Source: Plutella xylostella
Lineage: Eukaryota; Arthropoda; Insecta; Lepidoptera; Plutellidae
NCBI RefSeq assembly: GCF_932276165.1
Contig: NC_064005.1
Location: forward strand, 8,184,001-8,248,000
DNA length: 64,000 bases
Direction: 5' to 3'
Shown here in pieces: positions 60,101 to 64,000 of this stretch. The notes beneath the pieces are model-generated. The model ran no database searches. It saw only the letters and a program-made list of their open reading frames with translations, and had not been told where the DNA came from. How positions within the stretch are numbered: the stretch's first letter is position 1; each line of letters begins with the position of its first letter. The translations under genes were made by a program, and so were the position numbers.

Positions 60101-63100
60101 TACTGTCTAACGTCCTAGAGGAAAGAAGATTTTTATCATGTTGGAAATAGAAAATTCAGTTATTGCAAAAACGTTCACTTCTGAATTGTTATGAAATTAA
60201 ACATGTGTCTGTGTGAACGGACCCTAAAAGTAAGGTATATGCAAACTTGCATACTATTGTCAGATGAAGATGAAATCCACCTCTGAAACAATCTCATCGA
60301 ACACAAAGACTAAACAAAATTGTCCAATAGCGTACCTACAGACATCGACAAAATCAAAGCAACGAAAAGGAGCTACACTCAAGAAGTATTGACCACAGGT
60401 TTTTCAGACACGATGATAAATTGCCGTCTTACGCCATTGTTCGGACACTGATCGAGAGCCGAACCCCACTTCAGGACTTCAGGACACTGAAAACATTCCA
60501 GGCACGTAGCCGAAGACACTTGCCCTCGATGTCTGAGTGGTCACAATTTGTTTTGGGTTTTCAGGAATCCGATAAATTGACCATTGAATGGAAAATTCTT
60601 ACGAGCACTTTTATTATCTGTCGGATAACAGATGAGTGGTGAATGAGAGTAGCGAGGCTGGCATAATATGCTCAGGTCTATTTCATTATTATAATGGTAA
60701 TGTTCTTTGTATAATCCCGAAGGGATCACTTTTCGGTGGATATTTTTTTGTTCTCACGGGATTGAGAAGTGTACAGAATAAATACGCTTTTAAAGGGTGG
60801 AATTTGATAAGAAAACTTCCTAAATATAGGTCAATATACCCGGCATTCTGAACAATGCCGCATATTTTGAAAATTTATCAGTATCATCAGCCAATATTTA
60901 TCTACTGCTGGACATAGGCCTCTCCCAAGGAGCGCCACAACACTCGGTCCTCGGCCTTCAGGAAACGACTGACATTAGAAATACTAGAAAATTCCACGTC
61001 AACTAAAATTTATTAAAAAGACTACCTAGATACATTACTCTTACACTCTACAGTACTCTACACCCGAATGGGCACTCAGAGGTGACCCGCAAGCTGCCGC
61101 TTTTCGCAGTTCATTACACTACAATCTAAATGTACAGGATTCCTGTCAACATATTATTATTTACTAACCCCCCCCCCCCTTCTCTTCCAGTCCCCCCCTT
61201 CACGGTGCACATCCTGGGCTCCAACCAGCCGCTGTCTGCGTCGCGGCGCTACGACCTGCTGTGCCAGAGCTCCGGGTCCCGCCCGCCCGCCTCCATCACC
61301 TGGTGGAAGAATGGACAGAGGATCAACAATGCTAAGGAGACGGTGAGGGCTTAGAGATTTATAGACAGGGTGTTTGGAAGGAAAATATAAGATAAATTTT
61401 CGTTAAAAAATTTGAAAATCTAATAAAGACACATACATTTTTTTTAAATAAAGAAGTGTTAGGAATAACACAACACAAACAATGATGACAAAATCATAGA
61501 AAATCAAAACTTCCGTTTCAAAGTGTTTTTCCAACACTGTTACGTTTCACGCCCTCTTCGTGCTATTTTTTTATAACATCCCGTATGTGATATCAACCAG
61601 AATATTATAAGGTTCTGATAAATTAATAAGGGAAGAAGACATTTTAACGTGGAGTAAATAGTGTTATTTTATCCCTCCCGGTATCGCCTATATACACATA
61701 TCGTAGGGTGCTTTCCACCAAAGATGTGCTATGGAGCTATGCTGCGATAGTGTGAAAGAAATACGTTCCCATCAGTGCTATGCTATGTAGTAGTCCAATT
61801 AATATGATTTGTTTATATGAAGCGCATCCATAGCAAAGTAGAATATCATTATATCTCTGGTCGAAAAGCAAAGGGAGAAAAACAAATGTTGTTTACAAAG
61901 ACAATGTGATTAGTTGTCGATCCATACTTTGCCATTCAAGAAAGAGTTTTTACTTTCCAACATAATTGTTAACAAAGAAGAAATAAATAAGCAGACCATT
62001 TTTTTATGAATCATGAATGAATACTTACAGTACTCAGTAATAAAACAGTCATTTACGAGTGGATGAACCGAACCTCTCGTATCTCTATCTGTATTTAGCG
62101 TTCTAAGTAGCTTATTTTCAATCGCATCATGTTAACAAATAATATTTAAACCTTGTCTACGTTTTAAAACGGAGATATGATGGTAAAAGGAATGTTTGCA
62201 TTTCAGTTTTGGCCTGCAATATTAATGGAATATTACCTTGTAATATGCTTTATGTGGAATTCAAAGAATGAGAGTTCACTGCAGATTTCTCTACCTATTT
62301 TACAAACAGAAAACACGTGTATTTTCTTTTGATGCACTGGTTTTGTAATACTACGTATCGATTGTAGGCGGACTTCCAAGAACATTTTTACATATTTTAT
62401 TTTACAAAGCTAGAAAGGTATAGGCATTCACCTGCCTCCTAACTTAGTCCACCACTTAGCATACCTAAATCAGCAGAAAGTACCGAAGCAAACCTTCTTA
62501 CCTGCGTTTATGGGCGCTCCGTGCCGGCGCAAGGCATCAACAGTAAACTGCCCTCCTGTCCTTTAAAACATCTCGTGAAAATAAAAAACTTAGTCCTACT
62601 CCCTTACGACCGATTCGTTCTTGCCCCAAGCACTGAATGCGCTGTTCAATCTACATTTATTACTCGGGGCTCACTCTCTAAAACGAAAAACGAACTTTCG
62701 AAGCGCTACTGCGCGAGCCACGACTCTATCTCATTGTTTTAAACGTGTCGATTGCCCGACAGCTCTTGTTCGTTCGTTTTTCGTCAGTATAGAGAAACCC
62801 CCCTGCTACGTGTCCCTATTTCACGTGGCTGTTGTTCCTTAAAGTAATAAAGATTACGAACAAACTGCCACTGAATTTGCAAGCTTGTTGTCAGGAAGGT
62901 AAATTAGGTTTTCGCTGACACCGGGCGGGAGTTGATTTGAAGATGTGAAGATAAGTTCATAGATAGCTTTACGGTAATGAGTTGGTTCATTTTACAAATA
63001 TGCAAGAACTCGTCAGCTTAATCACATCGAGGCGTGTCCAAAAATTAACTAAATATATGAATTATTGTGGTAAATCATCAATGAAATCATAATTTTAGCA

Positions 63101-63563
63101 GCTTTTAGCAAATGTGCATTTATAATGAGTAATGAGAGAAAAGAAGACATATCACAAGGGTCTAACAGTTATTGTTCTTTTTCCCAAAAACCACACACTA
63201 ATCCAACACGAGACATGGCCTCCTTGAAGACAGGCAGGGTTCACGTGGATTAGAAACATCATACAACACTAAAATTTACGTCTTTCAAATAAATATTTAC
63301 TCCTGCCGTAGATCGAACCCAGGATCCATGGCACATGAATCAGAGTTACTAACCCGTCTATCCAATCATCGTCAATATCTTCCTTACAACTTATTAACCC
63401 CCACAATGTCTTCAGCTATCGACGGACGGCAACACAACGACGTCGACTGTCTCCCTCCAACTCTCCAAGACGGACGCGGGCGCGCGGCTCGCGTGTCGCG
63501 CCTCCAACCCGCAGATGCCTTCAGTACCCGCGTTGGAGGACGGCTGGACACTGGATATACAAT
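40663..63563 (+). CDS. Sidestep-like Ig-domain receptor, partial gene (six exons)
   Basis: Join 40663-40795, 46003-46211, 54604-54714, 59657-59860, 61191-61342 and 63416-63563. All junctions have AG acceptors and GT donors and phases agree, giving about 319 residues without a stop. Ig1 has Cys18, Trp34, DQGLYRC (Cys95). Ig2 has Cys147, WVKWYRD (160) and Cys199. Ig3 has Cys244, ITWWKNG (257) and Cys297. The sequences VTGGRPRP before the Ig2 Trp and ALEDGW-LDI after Ig3 fit the insect Sidestep family. In Drosophila these are surface proteins with several Ig domains, a membrane segment and a cytoplasmic tail that bind Beaten-path family members to steer axons. Possible N-glycosylation sites are NLT (110) and NTT (276). 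Missing are the signal peptide exon (an upstream exon must end in phase 1) and the later exons. Which of the Sidestep paralogues it is cannot be told here. A general Ig receptor (nephrin-like) is the alternative. Confidence 0.85.
41115..41200 (+). mobile_element. SINE body fragment
   Basis: TTCGTAAGGAAACCTGCAAA, GAACCCACCAACACGCAGTG and GGTTCAAGCTTA match the body of the SINE at 371-700 (about 505-600). The tRNA-like head is missing. The 70-residue frame across it is not a gene. Confidence 0.65.
41210..42400. other. Intron 1, no exon seen
   Basis: AT-rich intronic sequence. 42120-42330 (CTATGTCCCTTTGTATGCTT, AACTACGCAACGGATT) may be a decayed Helitron-type element. No coding block. Confidence 0.4.
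42776..43128 (-). pseudogene. LINE ORF2, C-terminal segment
   Basis: The minus frame runs IEN-KKIKKQLDKDY, LLPIDKKCLMLLAVNEHCN, then VVPKVSNFYGKRTKEWII and ends LLSNEII before the stop. It continues the reverse-transcriptase frame of 44854-45395 once the hAT-like insert is removed. Such C-termini follow the polymerase domain in Jockey/CR1-like elements. Confidence 0.65.
43137..43816 (+). mobile_element. Non-autonomous hAT-like element, tandem copy 1
   Basis: It begins CAATGATTTCAAAAGGAAGG and ends GTAATATATATGTCAAT. The internal palindrome CCTAAAATTACGATTTTAGG with GGCCAACGCGCGGGTGCC lies at about 43728-43770. An 8-bp repeat CCTTTATA (43129-43136, 44846-44853) flanks the pair, not each copy. 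No transposase is seen; the 69-84 residue frames are repeat shadows. Confidence 0.8.
43817..44845 (+). mobile_element. Non-autonomous hAT-like element, tandem copy 2
   Basis: Almost identical to 43137-43816 but longer because of an insertion at 43988-44336. It ends with the complete terminus GTCAATG before the second CCTTTATA. Near identity of the two copies indicates recent head-to-tail duplication or an insertion exactly at the first copy's end. Confidence 0.8.
43988..44336 (-). mobile_element. LINE-tail-like insertion with (TG)n
   Basis: Absent from tandem copy 1, which gives an exact empty site. The repeat ACATT is present at both ends (43983-43987, 44337-44341). The left side is TTTATT-rich, like a minus-orientation poly(A)-type tail, and the centre has a GTGTGT microsatellite (about 44192-44250). 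It is non-coding, and class is uncertain. Confidence 0.65.
44854..45602 (-). pseudogene. LINE reverse transcriptase fragment
   Basis: The minus frame preserves the palm-domain motifs: a QGS motif (AQGSVTGP) upstream and the catalytic FADD (YMFADDTCLMY), followed by the thumb-region RYLGLVVDNRF and SILSYGLECYG. The ATG at 45395 is internal, and coding similarity continues upstream to about 45600, where the insertion is truncated. The last codons before 44854 (IRFIKAL) continue at 43128. Confidence 0.8.
45770..45901 (+). pseudogene. LINE ORF2 C-terminus fragment
   Basis: The plus frame reads KKGRPRK, a stop, then WLDCVKENMRECGVNEDMTE and RVKRRDMTHTTDPK before TAA at 45899. This matches the C-terminal pattern of another lepidopteran LINE type (GRP-K-W-DCV, DPK-stop) from memory. 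The in-frame TAG in place of a residue shows decay. It ends about 100 bp before the next Ig exon. Confidence 0.6.
46003..46211 (+). CDS. Sidestep-like gene, exon B: second half of Ig1
   Basis: Acceptor CCCCTCCAG ends at 46002, donor ATCG|GTGAGT at 46212. The exon completes the serine codon from exon A and leaves one base. It encodes SVDARERDFGVAERW, VFASRAYFLPERRP and the Ig signature DQGLYRCRVDF, ending NLTVI. The residue spacing Cys18-Cys95 is typical of a V-type Ig domain. Strongly GC-rich. Confidence 0.9.
46842..46918 (+). mobile_element. CACTCAC MITE, internally deleted (77 bp)
   Basis: Both ends are present (ACTCACGAGGAATGAAAAGG and GTGGAACTTTTTCATTGCAC plus GTGAGT) with almost no interior. 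A second deleted copy is at 49168-49249. Confidence 0.7.
46990..47125 (-). mobile_element. SINE tRNA-like head
   Basis: The minus strand gives GATCGTCGGATGGTGTAGTG, TTACTGACGCTGACTGCTAT and a mutated B box near 47060 (GGTTCAGTGCC). It is the same head type as the GACGACCGAATGG SINEs. The body is short. Confidence 0.6.
47558..47754. mobile_element. Foldback MITE with TAA target duplication, nested
   Basis: The ends GGCCTGGGTCTCCTATTTAC and GTAAATAGGAGACCCGGGCC are inverted. Arms extend through GTAGGTCGCGTCAAGCGTCA-type sequence for about 75 bp. TAA abuts both ends (47555-47557, 47755-47757). Outside it, weaker inverted arms (GGTGGCAATTGG near 47500 and CAATTGACACC near 47803) suggest it landed in an older foldback. 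Confidence 0.8.
48047..48285 (+). mobile_element. Lep1-type non-autonomous Helitron with (CTGT)n
   Basis: It starts TCCTAACTAATATTATAAAT, then GCGAAAGTAACTGTG, a GTCT repeat of about 14 units (48082-48134), the conserved ACTCTTTCACGCCAAAACTA, and ends CGCGGGAACATCTAG. TC at the 5' end and CTAG at the 3' end fit Helitron termini. Other copies are at 29841-30002 and 50887-51111. The 95-residue frame is a translation of the repeat. Confidence 0.85.
48300..50345. other. Intron 2, no exon seen
   Basis: It includes a less AT-rich patch at 48955-49110 with tandem CACCCGGACA units and three overlapping open frames, none in exon-like context, and the deleted CACTCAC MITE at 49168-49249. Otherwise AT-rich. 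Confidence 0.4.
49168..49249 (+). mobile_element. CACTCAC MITE, internally deleted (82 bp)
   Basis: The ends ACTCACGAGCAATGAAAATG and GTGGAACTTTTTCATTGC are intact. The interior is reduced to a few dozen bases. Confidence 0.7.
50350..50535 (-). mobile_element. Retroelement 3' tail (GAGATCGCT type), minus
   Basis: An AATAG-rich run (50352-50372) is followed by CTACTTTATTGACTAAAAAT and GGCGGCCTTATCGCTAAAAG, the reverse of the 54105-54240 copy. Non-coding. Confidence 0.6.
50887..51111 (-). mobile_element. Lep1-type non-autonomous Helitron, minus
   Basis: The complement of 48047-48285: CTAGATGTTCCCGCGCGC at the left, a CAGA repeat near 51040-51075 and ATAATATTATAGTTAGGA at the right. The two copies in intron 2 are in opposite orientation. 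Confidence 0.85.
51178..51425 (-). mobile_element. tRNA-derived SINE, hybrid body
   Basis: The head is identical in type to the GACGACCGAATGG SINEs (51350-51425), but the body ends with ATGTGGGGACATCTCAAACA like 25063-25262. A short (ATAG)n run lies inside. It shows that the two SINE families share a head module. Confidence 0.8.
51430..52350. other. Intron 2, no exon seen
   Basis: AT-rich. A scrap of the GAGATCGCT-type tail (GATCGCTTTTAGCGATTAGG) is at 51568-51590. No coding block. Confidence 0.45.
52353..52620 (-). mobile_element. RTE-like LINE 3' end
   Basis: The minus frame encodes KLKWQWAGHICRRTDNRWG, RTGKRSVGRPPARWT and RVAGSGWMRKAEDRVLWRSL to the stop, with an ATCATCATC tail at the left. 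It is the best-preserved of the RTE-like C-termini in the window, severely 5'-truncated. Confidence 0.8.
52630..54600. other. Intron 2, mostly unique with retroelement tails
   Basis: It contains a T-rich homopolymer tract at 53089-53120, which may mark the 3' end of a minus-strand retroposon, and AT-rich sequence. Retroelement tails of the GATCGCTT type lie at 53930-54035 and 54105-54240 (the latter with ATTCT repeats). No exon is recognised before 54604. Confidence 0.4.
54105..54240 (+). mobile_element. Retroelement 3' tail (GAGATCGCT type)
   Basis: GGTTACCTGTAAGAGATCGC, AAGGTCGCCTATTGTTCATT and AATAAAGATATATTCTATTC with (ATTCT)n. The same tail is at 22437-22562 and reversed at 50350-50535. 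Confidence 0.65.
54604..54714 (+). CDS. Sidestep-like gene, exon C: start of Ig2
   Basis: Acceptor TTCTGTCCACAG ends at 54603, donor GGAG|GTACGT at 54715. Enters and leaves in phase 1. It encodes VPPSKMVITDERGD, VGPYVEGDQFTLQCDVTG. The VPP linker, GPY-EGD and the Cys of Ig2 are typical of the second Ig domain in Sidestep-like proteins. Confidence 0.9.
54746..54872. repeat. Foldback close to the exon C donor
   Basis: The arms GATAGCACGGGGAGCGAGTA and complementary GCTCCCCGTGCTAG enclose GTCGCGCTCGCGCTTGAGG. The same core is at 11763-11880. It begins only about 30 bp after the splice donor. Confidence 0.75.
55340..55575 (-). mobile_element. 5S-rRNA-like SINE, minus
   Basis: The minus strand reads GAAGCGTCTGTAGTCGAGCG, then the 5S-like core (GATCACTGAGGTTAAGCAAC, CACGGTCAGCCATTGGATGG, GTGACC) and the same body start as 16200-16545 (TTCTTTTCTGGACGCTTC). 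The 3' part diverges. Open frames on both strands here are SINE translations. Confidence 0.75.
55655..56387 (-). mobile_element. Non-autonomous hAT-like element with nested MITE
   Basis: Termini CATTGACATATATATTAC at the left and CCTTCCTTTTGAAATCATTG at the right, flanked by the exact 8-bp repeat GATAAAAC (55647-55654, 56388-56395). Same family as 33091 and 43137, in minus orientation. A 209-bp MITE is inserted at 56001-56209. The minus frames here are repeat shadows. Confidence 0.85.
56001..56209. mobile_element. TA-flanked foldback MITE nested in the hAT-like element
   Basis: The ends CGGTGGCCTGCGCCTAAAAG and CTTTTAGGCGCAGGCCACCG are perfect inverted repeats. Arms extend to about 43 bp through ACAGGCGGAGTTTTTAAAA. 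TA lies outside each end. It is the innermost layer of this nest. Confidence 0.85.
56640..59390. other. Intron 3, no exon seen
   Basis: AT-rich throughout. A (TTTAGA)n microsatellite lies at 58303-58336, next to a likely minus-orientation LINE tail. Open frames of 60-88 residues (for example 58602-58868 minus) lack recognised domains. Confidence 0.45.
58303..58336. repeat. (TTTAGA)n microsatellite
   Basis: About five to six units of TTTAGA or TAGATT, followed by TTGTTTATTGATAATTATTC, which looks like the 3' end of a retroelement in minus orientation. Confidence 0.7.
59395..59530. repeat. Diverged TTAGTGCCAA-family foldback
   Basis: CTCGGTTAGATCGTAACCAG and GTTGACTTTTGACACATCTG match the inner arm of the 54914 element (about 54935-54990), and GTTAATGATCTAACAG gives a weak inverted end. 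The window's last bases (CTCGGTTAGATG, 63989-64000) may start another copy. Confidence 0.5.
59657..59860 (+). CDS. Sidestep-like gene, exon D: rest of Ig2
   Basis: Acceptor CTCTCTTCCGCAG ends at 59656, donor GAACT|GTGAGT at 59861. Enters and leaves in phase 1. It encodes RPRPWVKWYRDEVETDT, GVRGVLRVGPLTRADV, ALSCRASNHPRAH and TTLTLDMN. The Trp and second Cys of Ig2 are present. It is extremely GC-rich and so opens long frames on the opposite strand, which are shadows. Confidence 0.9.
59881..59931 (-). mobile_element. 51-bp RTE-like LINE fragment with 13-bp target duplication
   Basis: CATCATCAGCCTATCCCAAA to GATCTATAGCTTTCC is the extreme 3' end of an RTE-like LINE. It is bracketed by GACAATCAATCAT at 59868-59880 and 59932-59944. 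The insertion point lies 8 bp into the intron, just beyond the exon D donor. A fragment of the other LINE end (CCCACTGCTGGGGCATG) follows at 59945-59975. Confidence 0.75.
59980..60880. other. Intron 4, no exon seen
   Basis: Unique-looking sequence. Plus frames at 60421-60642 and 60636-60851 show no known domain and no fitting splice phase. Confidence 0.4.
60885..60960 (-). mobile_element. RTE-like LINE 3' fragment
   Basis: ATCATCAGCCAATATTTATC, TACTGCTGGACATAGGCC and AACACTCGGTCCTCGGCC match the terminal 70 bp of the other RTE-like copies. Very short 5'-truncated insertion. Confidence 0.75.
61191..61342 (+). CDS. Sidestep-like gene, exon E: first part of Ig3
   Basis: Acceptor TCTCTTCCAG ends at 61190 after a C-rich tract, donor GAGACG|GTGAGG at 61343. 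Enters in phase 1, leaves in phase 0. It encodes FPPFTVHILGSNQPLSASRR, YDLLCQSSGSRPPASIT and WWKNGQRINNAKET. The Cys and Trp of Ig3 are present. Confidence 0.9.
61345..63300. other. Intron 5, no exon seen
   Basis: AT-rich, with a less AT-rich unique block at 62500-62830 carrying two overlapping 73-residue frames without recognised domains. A possible MITE near 61705-61800 (GGTGCTTTCCACCAAAGATG) lacks defined ends. Confidence 0.4.
63300..63372 (-). mobile_element. SINE tRNA-like head fragment
   Basis: The minus strand has an A-box-like region near 63345-63365 and a mutated B box (GGTTCGATCTAC near 63312). It sits about 45 bp before the exon F acceptor. Confidence 0.5.
63416..63563 (+). CDS. 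Sidestep-like gene, exon F: end of Ig3
   Basis: Acceptor AATGTCTTCAG ends at 63415, donor CAAT|GTGAGT at 63564. Enters in phase 0, leaves in phase 1. It encodes LSTDGNTTTSTVSLQLSK, TDAGARLACRASNP and ALEDGWTLDIQ. DAG-RLAC is the Ig3 second Cys signature, and ALEDGW-LDI is the family's mark after Ig3. A second donor lies 18 bases further (63582) and would add six codons in frame. Two partial copies follow. Confidence 0.85.
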
Positions 63564-63850
63564 GTGAGTTGGATATACAATGTGAGTCTAGATGTCAAAG
63601 ACGGACGCGGGCGCGCGGCTCGCGTGTCGCGCCTCCAACCCGCAGATGCCGTCGGTACCTGCCCTGGAGGACGGCTGGACACTGGATATACAATGTGAGT
63701 TGGATATACAATGTAAGTCTACTCAACTCTCCAAGACGGACGCGGGCGCGCGGCTCGCGTGTCGCGCCTCGAACCCGCAGATGCCGTCAGTACCCGCGTT
63801 GGAGGACGGCTGGACCTTGGATATACAATGTGAGTTGGATATAACAAATG
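63467..63850 (+). repeat. Threefold tandem repeat of the exon F 3' half plus donor
   Basis: Units start at 63467, 63598 and 63733 (periods 131 and 135). Each holds AAGACGGACGCGGGCGCGCG through ALEDGWTLDIQ and a GTGAGT donor. Copies 2 and 3 differ from copy 1 at several sites (for example CCGTCGGTACCTGCCCTGG against CCTTCAGTACCCGCGTTGG), so they are not a simple copying error of one read. They lack the exon's own acceptor and first 50 bases. The 131-bp period breaks the frame between copies 1 and 2; copies 2 and 3 are in frame with each other. Confidence 0.85.
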
Positions 63851-64000
63851 GTTTCCAATATATACCTATATTGTGTCATATATGATTACTATATAAGTGC
63901 GTGTAGCCAGTATAGCCACTTCTATTTGAGAAATAGATCCTGGTTGCTGCATTAAAGTAATTGCCAAGACTAATAAAACGAACCCAAACTCGGTTAGATG

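Noticed and set aside
63515..63885. Long plus-strand frames spanning the last exon repeats, as single-exon proteins
   Set aside because: They read through splice donors and in part in the wrong frame; the repeat copies lack an upstream acceptor.

Overview
This window looks like an intron-rich, repeat-dense moth or butterfly (Lepidoptera) genome segment. The evidence is an AT-rich background, GC-rich short exons with consensus GT-AG splice sites, and repeat types I know from Lepidoptera: tRNA-derived SINEs, 5S-rRNA-like SINEs, Lep1-type Helitrons carrying a (CTGT)n microsatellite, RTE-type LINE 3' ends with (GAT)n tails, and many short foldback DNA elements. There are no bacterial operons, no functional tRNA or rRNA genes and no CRISPR arrays.

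I can support only one host gene. It lies on the + strand from about 40.66 kb to the right end. Six exons (40663-40795, 46003-46211, 54604-54714, 59657-59860, 61191-61342, 63416-63563) join in phase into a 319-residue fragment with three immunoglobulin-like domains. The end of domain 3 carries an ALEDGW-LDI stretch that I associate with the Sidestep family of insect cell-surface receptors (partners of Beaten-path proteins in axon guidance). The signal-peptide exon and the later Ig, membrane and cytoplasmic exons are not seen; they should lie upstream and downstream.

The first 40 kb has no exon I can defend. It is a mosaic of transposon remnants separated by AT-rich unique sequence. Main elements are: a SINE nested inside a foldback (0.24-0.73 kb); RTE LINE pieces at 2.7, 5.8, 6.4 and 18.4 kb; a pogo-like transposon of 2.3 kb (17833-20140) broken by an RTE LINE; a Harbinger-like element of 1.4 kb (25830-27243) with a decayed Myb/SANT protein gene, itself inside another DNA element; a foldback with long arms (30516-31294); and a non-autonomous family with 8-bp target duplications (33091-33271, plus copies at 43 and 55 kb).

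From 40 kb on the same repeat types fill the introns. A 5'-truncated LINE with a readable reverse transcriptase fragment occupies most of intron 1 and is split by a head-to-tail pair of the 8-bp-duplication elements. Intron 3 holds a 1.7-kb long-arm foldback that has accumulated three other elements.

The oddest signal is in the gene itself. The 5' part of the first visible exon occurs four times (starts 40231, 40348, 40531, 40663, every spacing a multiple of three), and the 3' part of the last visible exon with its splice donor occurs three times (starts 63467, 63598, 63733). Only one copy of each looks like a normal exon. I found no convincing new biological system; these exon-fragment repeats and the nested element families are the points most worth checking.
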